DNA of 16,659 bases. Source: Deltaproteobacteria bacterium (GTDB taxonomy: Bacteria > Desulfobacterota > Deferrimicrobia > Deferrimicrobiales > Deferrimicrobiaceae). Position numbers and translations under genes: made by a program. The notes under the pieces are model-generated. The model did not search any database and was not told where the DNA came from. It worked only from the letters and a program-made list of their open reading frames with translations. Position 1 is the first letter of the stretch. Each line of letters opens with the position of its first letter. This document shows, piece after piece, positions 1 through 6,404 of this stretch. Location: NCBI GenBank assembly GCA_025357175.1, contig JANXPS010000291.1, positions 1 to 16,659 of the forward strand, read 5' to 3'.

Positions 1-399
1 AGCGGCCACATCTTCTTCAATGATCGCTTCCTCGGATTCGACGACGCGATCTATGCGTCGGGACGGCTGTTCGAGATCGTGGCCGGTTCCGACGTCCCCT
101 TGTCGGAAATGTTCGACGGGCTTCCGCCGGTCGTTTCGACGCCCGAGATCCGGGTCGACTGTCCAGACGATCTTAAATTCGGGGTGGTCTCGAAAGTAGC
201 GACGCTGCTTTCGGCAAGGGCCGACAGCGTGATCGACATCGACGGTGTGCGTGCGCTGTTCGACGGCGGGTGGGGGCTTGTCCGTGCGTCCAATACGCAG
301 CCGGTGCTCGTCCTGCGCTTCGAGGGGAACGACCAGGCGACGGTCGACCGGATCCGAGGCATCGTCGAAGGGGCGCTTCGCGAGGCGATGGCCCGATGA
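1..399 (+). CDS. Phosphomannomutase/phosphoglucomutase, C-terminal part (5' end outside window)
   Basis: The open frame runs from base 1 to a TGA at 397-399, giving the last 132 residues of an alpha-D-phosphohexomutase. These enzymes interconvert hexose 6-phosphates and 1-phosphates in the cytoplasm to supply nucleotide sugars for envelope polysaccharides. Visible signs are the sugar-binding stretch SGHIFFNDRFLGFDDAIYAS at fragment residues 1-20, the STPEIRV segment at about 46-52, and the phosphate-binding loop GLVRASNTQPVLVLRFEG at 92-109, which closely resembles Pseudomonas AlgC-type bifunctional PMM/PGM. The catalytic phosphoserine domain lies upstream of the window. The stop overlaps the ATG of uppP (ATGA), so the two are probably co-translated. 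The exact substrate (mannose or glucose phosphate) cannot be settled from this piece. Confidence 0.93.
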   Translation, partial: SGHIFFNDRFLGFDDAIYASGRLFEIVAGSDVPLSEMFDGLPPVVSTPEIRVDCPDDLKFGVVSKVATLLSARADSVIDIDGVRALFDGGWGLVRASNTQPVLVLRFEGNDQATVDRIRGIVEGALREAMAR

Positions 400-1199
400 C
401 TTCCATCCAGTCCGCCGTCCTGGGCGTCCTTCAGGGCGCCACCGAGTTCCTGCCCGTCAGCAGCTCCGGACACCTTTTTCTCGCACAGAAACTGCTGGGA
501 CTTCGCGAGCCCGAGCTGGCCTTCGACACGCTCCTGCACCTGGCGACGCTTTCGGCCGTGGTATTTTTCCTTCGGGCTGAAATCGGTGAAATGCTGTCCT
601 CGCTTTTCGACGACAATCCCCTGTCGCGGAAGAGGGACTGGGGGCGCCGCGAAGTTCTGCTCATCCTCCTGGCCACCATCCCCACCGGGATCATCGGCAT
701 CGCGTTCCACAAGGTGGTCGAGACGAACCTGACCGTGCTCGGGATCGGTTTGCGCTACCTCGTGCTGACGGGTCTCCTTCTGGCGAGCAACAGCCGGCTT
801 CGGGAAAAATGGGATCCCGAACGGATCGTCTGGTGGGAGGCGCTCGCGATCGGCGTCATGCAGGGGCTCGCGGTGTTTCCCGGGCTTTCGAGATCGGGGT
901 CGACCATCGTCCTCGCACTCCTGCTCGGCATCGGGGCGGCGCGCGCCGCAAAGTTTTCGTTCCTCGTGGCTTTGCCTGCCATCCTGGGGGCGGCCTTGGT
1001 CAACCTTCGGAAAGGAGTCGGCGTTTCGGTGCTTCCCGGCACGTTGCCGTCAGTCACAGGGTTCCTCTTGGCGCTGGTGGTCGGCTACCTGGCCCTATTC
1101 CTGGTCGAGCGGCTGGTCGTCCGCGGTCGCTTCAACCGGTTCGCGCCCTACACGTTCATACTGGCGCTGCTCTGCTTCTACCTCCAGTGGCGGCCTTGA
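396..1199 (+). CDS. uppP: Undecaprenyl-diphosphate phosphatase (UppP/BacA)
   Basis: This 267-residue integral membrane protein is of normal family length. It removes a phosphate from undecaprenyl diphosphate, regenerating the lipid carrier for peptidoglycan and other surface polymers, and overexpression in other bacteria gives bacitracin resistance. Both family signatures are intact: QGATEFLPVSSSGH at residues 13-26, with the conserved Glu17 and His26, and PGLSRSGST at 162-170, with Arg166. Several hydrophobic helices follow, for example at residues 86-106, 188-203 and 221-240. The ATG at 396 was chosen because it begins exactly at the conserved N-terminus and forms an ATGA overlap with the hexomutase stop; a weak GAGG lies about 10 nt upstream. 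The 3' end overlaps the next gene, which suggests a coupled three-gene unit. Confidence 0.97.
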   Translation: MTSIQSAVLGVLQGATEFLPVSSSGHLFLAQKLLGLREPELAFDTLLHLATLSAVVFFLRAEIGEMLSSLFDDNPLSRKRDWGRREVLLILLATIPTGIIGIAFHKVVETNLTVLGIGLRYLVLTGLLLASNSRLREKWDPERIVWWEALAIGVMQGLAVFPGLSRSGSTIVLALLLGIGAARAAKFSFLVALPAILGAALVNLRKGVGVSVLPGTLPSVTGFLLALVVGYLALFLVERLVVRGRFNRFAPYTFILALLCFYLQWRP

Positions 1200-2767
1200 C
1201 GGGCGGCGGCATCACCTGGTCGGAATGGGGCGGCGAGCCGTTTCGCCGGGCGCAGTCGGAGGGGAAACTCGTATTTCTCGACCTCTCCGCCAAGTGGTGC
1301 CACTGGTGCCATGTCCTCGACGAAACCTCGCTGGCGGATCCGCGGGTGCTCTCCCTTCTCGAAAAATCATTCGTCTGCATCCGGGTCGATACCGACCGGC
1401 GTCCGGACATCAACGACCGGTACAACCAGGGTGGGTGGCCCAGCGTCGCCGTGCTGATGCCCGACGGCCGTTTGCTGACCGGGGCGACCTATCTTCCGCC
1501 CGATGCGCTGCTCTCGGTGCTCAACAAGTGCGAGTCGTTTTACAGAAACGATCGGCCGAGGATCGACGCATACCTGGCGGAGACGGCCTTGCAGGAGGAG
1601 TCGCAGGCGATCGGCGGCGGAGACCATGCCGGGCTTGAAGAGGGCCCCGGCGAGGATCTGCTCCCCCGGATCAGGCAATCGTTGATGTCGCAGGTCGATC
1701 GGGTGGACCCCGGCTTTTTCGGAGAGCCGAAGTTCCTGATGGTCGAATCGCTCGCATGCCTCCGCGACATGTGGATCTTCGAACCCGATGCCGAGGCGGG
1801 GGAAACCTTTCTCACGATCCTGCGGCGAATGGTGCAGTCCCAGGTATTCGACCCGGTCGAGGGCGGCTTTTTCCGGTATGCGACCCGGCGCGACTGGACC
1901 GTTCCCCACTACGAGAAGCTGCTGGGCGACAACGCGGCGATGCTTTCCTTGTGCGCCTCTGCCAGCGAATTGTCCGGCGACCCGCTGTTCGCCGACGCGG
2001 CGCGCGACACGCTCCGCTTTCTGCTGCTGACGCTGCTCGACCGGGAAAGCGGCGTATTTTTCTCGAGCCAGGATGCGGACGAGACGTATTACACCATGCC
2101 GGCCGAGGAACGATCCCGGCTCGATCCCCCCCGGATCGACCGCACCGTCATCTCCGAATACAACGCGCAGGTCGTGTCGGCACTGGTCGTCGCCGCGCGC
2201 GCTTTCCCCGGAACCGGCCGGGCCTTGCCGGGAGACAGCCTCCTTAAGCGGGCGATATCGCTGGGACGGCATCTGTCCGACTCGATGTGGGATGGAGGCG
2301 TTGGGCAGATCCGCTACCGGGATGATTCATGCGTCCAGGCCGGGCACCTTGCCGACAACGTGGCCGTTGCGGTCGCTTTTCTCGATTTGTGGGAGGCCAC
2401 CGCGGATCCCGTCTGGCTCGACCGGGCTGCGGCGAGGCTGGACTGGTCCCTTGCGAGGCTGTTCGACCCGGGGAACGGCCGGCTCAAGGACCGGGTCCCG
2501 AACGCGGATGATGCGGGCCTTTTGAAAAATGCGCGCTATCCGTTCGGGGGCAACTCGGCGGCCGCCTCGGCGCTCATGCGATGCGGAAGGGGGGCGACGC
2601 GCGCCGATCTGTTCACGGCGGGGCGCAATCTTCTTACGCAGCTTTCGCGGGATTACGACGAGCGGATGGGGCCGTTCTCGGCGCCTTTGGGAAGCGCCCT
2701 GTTGCGCTACCGGCGGGGGACCGCCGGGAAGGCGTGCCTCCCCGGAGATCCCGCCTGCATCGGCTAG
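1187..2767 (+). CDS. Short DUF255 (YyaL-like) thioredoxin-fold protein
   Basis: About 526 residues with an N-terminal thioredoxin-like DUF255 domain. The signature WCHWCHVLD begins at residue 37 (Cys38 and Cys41), preceded by WGGEPFRRAQSEGKLVFLDLS, and the cis-proline loop GGWPSVAVL is at 82-90. The rest (about 150-526) is an alpha-helical region resembling the six-hairpin (alpha/alpha) toroid found in this family. YyaL/SPATA20-type relatives are usually near 650-700 residues, so this one is shortened. Its biochemical role is not established; a cytoplasmic redox or sugar-epimerase-like function has been suggested for the family. There is no signal peptide. No ATG fits: GTG at 1187 or TTG at 1196 are the possible starts, and the TTG would make a TTGA overlap with uppP. 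No clear ribosome site precedes either. The stop overlaps the wrbA stop by 4 nt on the other strand. Confidence 0.88.
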   Translation: MAALTGGGITWSEWGGEPFRRAQSEGKLVFLDLSAKWCHWCHVLDETSLADPRVLSLLEKSFVCIRVDTDRRPDINDRYNQGGWPSVAVLMPDGRLLTGATYLPPDALLSVLNKCESFYRNDRPRIDAYLAETALQEESQAIGGGDHAGLEEGPGEDLLPRIRQSLMSQVDRVDPGFFGEPKFLMVESLACLRDMWIFEPDAEAGETFLTILRRMVQSQVFDPVEGGFFRYATRRDWTVPHYEKLLGDNAAMLSLCASASELSGDPLFADAARDTLRFLLLTLLDRESGVFFSSQDADETYYTMPAEERSRLDPPRIDRTVISEYNAQVVSALVVAARAFPGTGRALPGDSLLKRAISLGRHLSDSMWDGGVGQIRYRDDSCVQAGHLADNVAVAVAFLDLWEATADPVWLDRAAARLDWSLARLFDPGNGRLKDRVPNADDAGLLKNARYPFGGNSAAASALMRCGRGATRADLFTAGRNLLTQLSRDYDERMGPFSAPLGSALLRYRRGTAGKACLPGDPACIG

Positions 2768-3378
2768 CCCCGCGACAGTTTCGAGGCGATCCCCGCCACG
2801 TGTTTTCCCTGGAATCGGGCCGCCGCCAGTTCATTGTCGGAAGGCATCCGTTCGCCGCGGGTTCCGGCGATCGTGGACGCCCCGTATGGCGAACCGCCCG
2901 TGATCTCGTCGACTCGCATCTGTCCTTCGAACGAATAGGGCAGGCCCGCCAGGACCATTCCGTGGTGCAGCAGCGTGACCTGGAACGTCAGGATGGTCGA
3001 TTCCTGCCCCCCGTGCTGCGTGGCCGAGCTTGTGAACACGCTGCCGACTTTCCCGATCAAAGCCCCGCTGAACCACAATCCCCCGGTCGCGTCGAGGAAC
3101 TGCCGCATCTGGCCGCACATGTTTCCGAAGCGGGTCGGTGTTCCGAAGAAGATCGCGTCGTATGCGGGCAGTTCGGAGACGGCGCACACCGGGATGTGCG
3201 CGAACTGCTTCTGGGCCTCGACCGCGCCCATCTGGGCCAGAATCTCGCCGGTCAGCGTCTCGGGAACGCGGCGTACGACGGCCTCGGCGCCCGGGACCTC
3301 GCGAATGCCCTCGGCGATCGATTCCGCCATCCGGTAGACGTGCCCGTAGGTCGAGTAGAACAGGACGAGCGCTTTCAT
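2764..3378 (-). CDS. wrbA: NAD(P)H:quinone oxidoreductase, WrbA flavodoxin-like family
   Basis: A 204-residue flavodoxin-fold protein of standard WrbA length. WrbA binds FMN and reduces quinones by two electrons using NAD(P)H in the cytoplasm, limiting semiquinone and radical formation. Motifs seen: the FMN phosphate loop FYSTYGHVYRMAESIAEG at residues 7-24, GTPTRFGNM at 79-87, TSSATQHGGQE at 116-126, and SPYGASTIAG at 163-172. The start at 3378 is fixed by a strong GGAGG at 3384-3388, 5 nt before the ATG; an in-frame upstream ATG at 3411 lacks this and would add 11 non-family residues. It lies 83 bp downstream of the nucleotidyltransferase gene and may be either the last cistron of that operon or separately transcribed. 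Confidence 0.96.
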   Translation of the reverse strand: MKALVLFYSTYGHVYRMAESIAEGIREVPGAEAVVRRVPETLTGEILAQMGAVEAQKQFAHIPVCAVSELPAYDAIFFGTPTRFGNMCGQMRQFLDATGGLWFSGALIGKVGSVFTSSATQHGGQESTILTFQVTLLHHGMVLAGLPYSFEGQMRVDEITGGSPYGASTIAGTRGERMPSDNELAAARFQGKHVAGIASKLSRG

Positions 3379-3383
3379 GAAAG

Positions 3384-3388
3384 CCTCC
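3384..3388 (-). promoter_or_regulatory. Ribosome binding site of wrbA
   Basis: GGAGG on the minus strand, 5 nt before the ATG at 3378. It decides the start over the longer frame that opens at 3411. Confidence 0.8.
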
Positions 3389-3438
3389 AGGTATTGGAAT
3401 GTCAGCTGCACTTGCGGGGGTACGATGCGAGGGGTTCT

Positions 3439-3450
3439 GGAAACGTTTCC
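3439..3450. repeat. 12-bp perfect palindrome between murU-like gene and wrbA
   Basis: GGAAACGTTTCC is a perfect inverted repeat with no loop, in the 83 bp gap upstream of wrbA and just after the stop of the nucleotidyltransferase gene. There is no following T-run on either strand, so it does not look like an intrinsic terminator. A dimeric repressor operator for wrbA is possible but unproven. No convincing sigma70 promoter is visible in the rest of the gap. Confidence 0.4.
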
Positions 3451-3461
3451 TGTCCGGGGGG

Positions 3462-4409
3462 TCAGATCTCGACGCGACGGTGGGGCGTCAGGATCGCGTT
3501 GCGGACCGTTTCACCGGCCTTGACCTCGGCCCCCGGCCAGATCACCGCGCTGGCGACCGTGGCACCCGCTTCCACCGATGCATTTTCCTCGATGACGGCG
3601 TCCGGGCCTATGGTTGCGCCGGGGGCGATTCGGGCGTTGGGGGATATCCAGACCGGCGGGATGACCGAGACTCCCGGAGACGACCACGGGGGGAGCGGGT
3701 CGCGTTCGGACGGATCCCTGAGCAGGGCGATCGTCTCCCGGAGGTAGTCCGCCGGCGTCCCGAATTCCCGGAACACCCCATCCGTCAGAAAACCGTGGAT
3801 CGGCGCACCCTTTTTGATCAGCGGGATGTAGACGTCGCGGATAATGCACGAAGCCTTCCCGAGCGGGATGTGATCGAGCAGTTCCGGTTCGACAATCTGG
3901 ATACCCGTGTAGAAGCCTGAAAGACGGCCGTCCCCCGCGTCGGAGCCGAACCCCGTGATGCGTCCGTGCGGCTTGATCCAGACGGGCGTGTAACGCTTCG
4001 CACGGTTGGAGAACAGCACCAGCGTCGCGAGCGATTTTCGGCGGCGATGGAATGCGAGCGCCCGGGCGAAATCGAAGCGGACGATCGCGTCGCCGTTGGC
4101 CGTGACGAAGGTCCCGGCCTTGAAGTGCCGGCGCGCGTTGCCGATCCCGCCGCCGGTCCCGAGGATTTCGGGTTCCACTGTGAACTGGACCGGAGTCCGT
4201 TTGCCGGCCCAGTCGAGGATTTCCTGCTGGATCAGGCGCGGGTGCTGGTGGAGATTGAGAACGAAGGATTTGACGCCCGACCGCGCGAGGAACGCCATGG
4301 TCCAGGTGCACAGAGGCCGCCCGAGTACGGGGACGACCGGCTTGGGCATTTCGTAGGACAGCGGGTGAAGCCGCGTTCCGAGCCCCGCAGCCAGGATCAT
4401 GCCTTTCAT
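3462..4409 (-). CDS. Sugar-1-phosphate nucleotidyltransferase, probable MurU-type (UDP-MurNAc forming)
   Basis: A 315-residue cytoplasmic nucleotidyltransferase. Residues 1-235 form the GT-A-like catalytic domain, with the nucleotide loop LAAGLGTRLHPLSYEMPKP at 6-24 (Lys23), GTGGGIGNA at 84-92, the metal-binding NGD at 105-107, and the FREFGTPADYL segment at 213-223. Residues about 248-305 carry hexapeptide-like repeats (ISPNARIAPGATIGPDAVIE) of a left-handed beta helix. Pseudomonas MurU, which couples MurNAc-1-phosphate with UTP, is shorter and lacks such a tail; mannose-1-phosphate guanylyltransferases often have one. The MurU assignment rests on the gene being ATGA-coupled to an AmgK-type kinase, the pairing known for the MurNAc salvage route. 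A GAGG lies upstream of the ATG. GMP-type activity on mannose-1-phosphate is the main alternative. Confidence 0.87.
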   Translation of the reverse strand: MKGMILAAGLGTRLHPLSYEMPKPVVPVLGRPLCTWTMAFLARSGVKSFVLNLHQHPRLIQQEILDWAGKRTPVQFTVEPEILGTGGGIGNARRHFKAGTFVTANGDAIVRFDFARALAFHRRRKSLATLVLFSNRAKRYTPVWIKPHGRITGFGSDAGDGRLSGFYTGIQIVEPELLDHIPLGKASCIIRDVYIPLIKKGAPIHGFLTDGVFREFGTPADYLRETIALLRDPSERDPLPPWSSPGVSVIPPVWISPNARIAPGATIGPDAVIEENASVEAGATVASAVIWPGAEVKAGETVRNAILTPHRRVEI

Positions 4410-5473
4410 GATGACGCCTCGCCGGATGCTTTTTCGGAAAGGGCGGCAAGGATCGGCCGGAGCCGGGATGCCAGGGGACGCAGTTCCGGGTTGCGTCCGA
4501 AGTTGCGTTCGAGATGCGCGACGGTCGGCGGGATGAACCTCAGGTATCCGCGTTTTCCGCGGGCGACGGCCTGATTTCCGAAGGTGCCGATCCCCTTGAT
4601 GTTCCGCTGGAGCGCCGCGAGATCCAGAAGGAATCCGGATGCGGAGGCATCCCCCGCCGCTCGTCGGAGCGAGGCCGGGGCGGCGTGGCGCCAGGCGTAG
4701 GCGAGATCGGCCTCCAGCGTTTCCGGCAGCGTCACGTAGGAGTCGCGCAGCAGCGAGGCGAGGTCGTAGTAGACGTTCCCCATGCGGGCATCCTGGAAAT
4801 CGATCAGGACGAGGTCGATGTCGCGGCGAACCATCACGTTGCGGCTGTGCAGGTCACGGTGGGCGAGGACGCGGGGAAGGGCGGCGAGTCTTTCGAGGTG
4901 CGGCAGCAGCAGCTCCTCGATCGCGCGTTCGTCGCGGCCCGAGAGCGGGATGCCTCCGAATCCGCGAACGGCGTGCTCGAAGAAAAAATCGATTTCCCAG
5001 GCGAACTTGTCGACGTCGAACGCCAGCTTCGCCGGAATCGCGAACCGATCGAGCGCCCGGGTTCCGTCGGACTGCAGCCGGACGAGGATGTCGATGCATC
5101 GTTCGTATAGGGCGCGGCACCCTTCGGCGCCGGCGTCCTTGACGCGGTCCTCGATCATCGTGTCGCCGAGGTCTTCGAGGTACAGCGTCTTTTCCTCGGG
5201 AAAATGGGCCAGGACGGCGGGGACGGGCAACTTCGCGGACGTCAGGTAACGGTGGACGTTGAGAAAGGGAAGTTCTTCGCCCCCGGGCACATCGTCGGGG
5301 TAGCGCATGAGGATGACGGAGGACGGCGAGGTTCCGGGAGGAAGGTGGATCCGGAAATATCGGCGGGTCGACGCATCACCCGCGAGTTCGACGATGTCCA
5401 GGGCTGAAACCGGGCGACGGAAGATCGAGCCGAGGGCGGCGTCTACCTGGAGTCCGGTTGCCCCCAAAGTCAT
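4406..5473 (-). CDS. amgK: AmgK-type anomeric MurNAc/GlcNAc kinase (aminoglycoside phosphotransferase fold)
   Basis: A 355-residue cytoplasmic APH-fold kinase. It shows the nucleotide loop GDASTRRYFRI at residues 32-42, the hinge YLEDLGDTMIEDR at about 98-110, the catalytic loop HRDLHSRNVM at 205-214 (Asp207), the magnesium site IDFQDARMGNVYYDLASLLR at 224-243 (Asp225), and the C-terminal LQRNIKGIGTF at 288-298, which matches the QRN/HLKxxGxF signature of AmgK relatives. In Pseudomonas, AmgK phosphorylates MurNAc (and GlcNAc) at C1 and feeds MurU, bypassing the fosfomycin-sensitive de novo steps. Here it overlaps the downstream nucleotidyltransferase by ATGA (4406-4409) and the upstream TIM-barrel gene by ATGA (5470-5473), so all three are very likely one operon. 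Specificity for MurNAc is inferred from fold and context; another sugar substrate is possible. Confidence 0.87.
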   Translation of the reverse strand: MTLGATGLQVDAALGSIFRRPVSALDIVELAGDASTRRYFRIHLPPGTSPSSVILMRYPDDVPGGEELPFLNVHRYLTSAKLPVPAVLAHFPEEKTLYLEDLGDTMIEDRVKDAGAEGCRALYERCIDILVRLQSDGTRALDRFAIPAKLAFDVDKFAWEIDFFFEHAVRGFGGIPLSGRDERAIEELLLPHLERLAALPRVLAHRDLHSRNVMVRRDIDLVLIDFQDARMGNVYYDLASLLRDSYVTLPETLEADLAYAWRHAAPASLRRAAGDASASGFLLDLAALQRNIKGIGTFGNQAVARGKRGYLRFIPPTVAHLERNFGRNPELRPLASRLRPILAALSEKASGEASS

Positions 5474-6315
5474 CGGCCGCTACCGAAGAGCCGGTCGGTC
5501 ATCAAGGCGCATTCGGCGAGAATCTCTTCGAATGTCCGGTAGGGGGCGTTGTCGCCGATCGTGTAGTCGCGCAGTTCGAGCGTGAACATCCCCTCGAACC
5601 CGATCTCGCGAAGGGCGGCCACCACCGGCACCCAGGAGATACTTCCCTTGCCCGGTACGAGATGGTCGTCCCGGACGCCGCCGTTGTCGGAAGCATGGAC
5701 GTGCATGAGGCGCCCGCCCGCAGCCCGGATCGCGTTGAGCGCGCTGCCCTGGATGTGGGCATGCGCGAGGTCGAGGCAGAGCCCGACCCGATCGGCCGGA
5801 TACCGGTCGATGAGCTCGAGTATCTTCTCGGTCCGGGTCGACTCGCCCGGCGTGTTTTCGACCGCGAACCGGACATTATCGGGGAGCGCTTCGCAAAGGG
5901 CGTCGAGAGATGCGAGAAAAGAGTGCCACCGGTGCGGGAAAACGCGTTCGGCGGGGAAACTTGTGTGGAGCACCACGACGCCTCCCCCGTGCCGGGCCAG
6001 GAAATCGGCCGACCGGATGGTGGCCGCGACCGAATCGGTCCTGTGCGTCTCGTCTTCGGAGCAGAGGGAGTACCAGCGGTCATTCCGGTAACTCCGGACG
6101 TCGGGGTAGAGCGGCGAATGGACGCTTCGGGCCGTGACGCCATGACGGGCGAGCAGGGCGGCCAGGACGTCGCCCGCGGCGGCATCCCCGGCGGGAAAGT
6201 GGGGGGACATGCCCCAAAGCTCTGCATTCGTGAACCCGAACTGCGGGAACAGCCGGACAATGGCCTCATCCAGGGCGTGGAATACGAACAGGTGGGTCGA
6301 GAGAGACAGTTTCAT
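5470..6315 (-). CDS. Xylose isomerase-like TIM barrel protein (sugar phosphate isomerase/epimerase family)
   Basis: A 281-residue protein of the AP endonuclease 2/xylose isomerase-like superfamily. Candidate metal ligands appear in the usual order: Glu153 in AVENTPGE, Asp182 and His185 in CLDLAHAHIQG, His207 and Asp210 in MHVHASDNGG, His218 in DDHLVPGKGSISW, and Glu247 in TLELRDY. This points to a metal-dependent isomerase, epimerase or dehydratase acting on a small sugar; an endonuclease IV role is less likely given the length and neighbours. There is no signal peptide. It is the first gene of the operon, ATGA-coupled to the AmgK-type kinase, which suggests that its substrate or product belongs to the same salvage route. 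Only an AAGG about 13 nt upstream resembles a ribosome site. The true reaction is unknown. Confidence 0.85.
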   Translation of the reverse strand: MKLSLSTHLFVFHALDEAIVRLFPQFGFTNAELWGMSPHFPAGDAAAGDVLAALLARHGVTARSVHSPLYPDVRSYRNDRWYSLCSEDETHRTDSVAATIRSADFLARHGGGVVVLHTSFPAERVFPHRWHSFLASLDALCEALPDNVRFAVENTPGESTRTEKILELIDRYPADRVGLCLDLAHAHIQGSALNAIRAAGGRLMHVHASDNGGVRDDHLVPGKGSISWVPVVAALREIGFEGMFTLELRDYTIGDNAPYRTFEEILAECALMTDRLFGSGR

Positions 6316-6330
6316 CGTCGGTCGTCTACC

Positions 6331-6359
6331 TTGAGTCGATAAAGTTCCTGTGATAATAT
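6331..6359 (+). promoter_or_regulatory. Probable sigma70-type promoter of the lytic transglycosylase gene
   Basis: TTGAGT at 6331-6336 and TAATAT at 6354-6359 are separated by exactly 17 nt, and the -10 is embedded in TGTGATAATAT, so an extended -10 reading is also possible. Transcription would begin near 6366, about 40 nt before the TTG start at 6405. The 89 bp gap 6316-6404 is divergent; minus-strand hexamers for the TIM-barrel operon (TATGAT or TATTAT within the same AT-rich patch) are less clear. Confidence 0.55.
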
Positions 6360-6404
6360 CATAGGTTAGCCGTTTACGTTCGGGCGGCGCCCGGAGAAAA
6401 TCGT

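Noticed and set aside
809..1186. Longer N-terminus for the DUF255 protein, starting inside uppP
   Set aside because: The extra residues are an out-of-frame reading of uppP and do not resemble DUF255 proteins, which begin shortly before the W-x-x-W-G segment.
3439..3450. Palindrome as an intrinsic terminator of the amgK-murU operon
   Set aside because: No loop, a weak AT-centred stem and no T-run on the minus strand.
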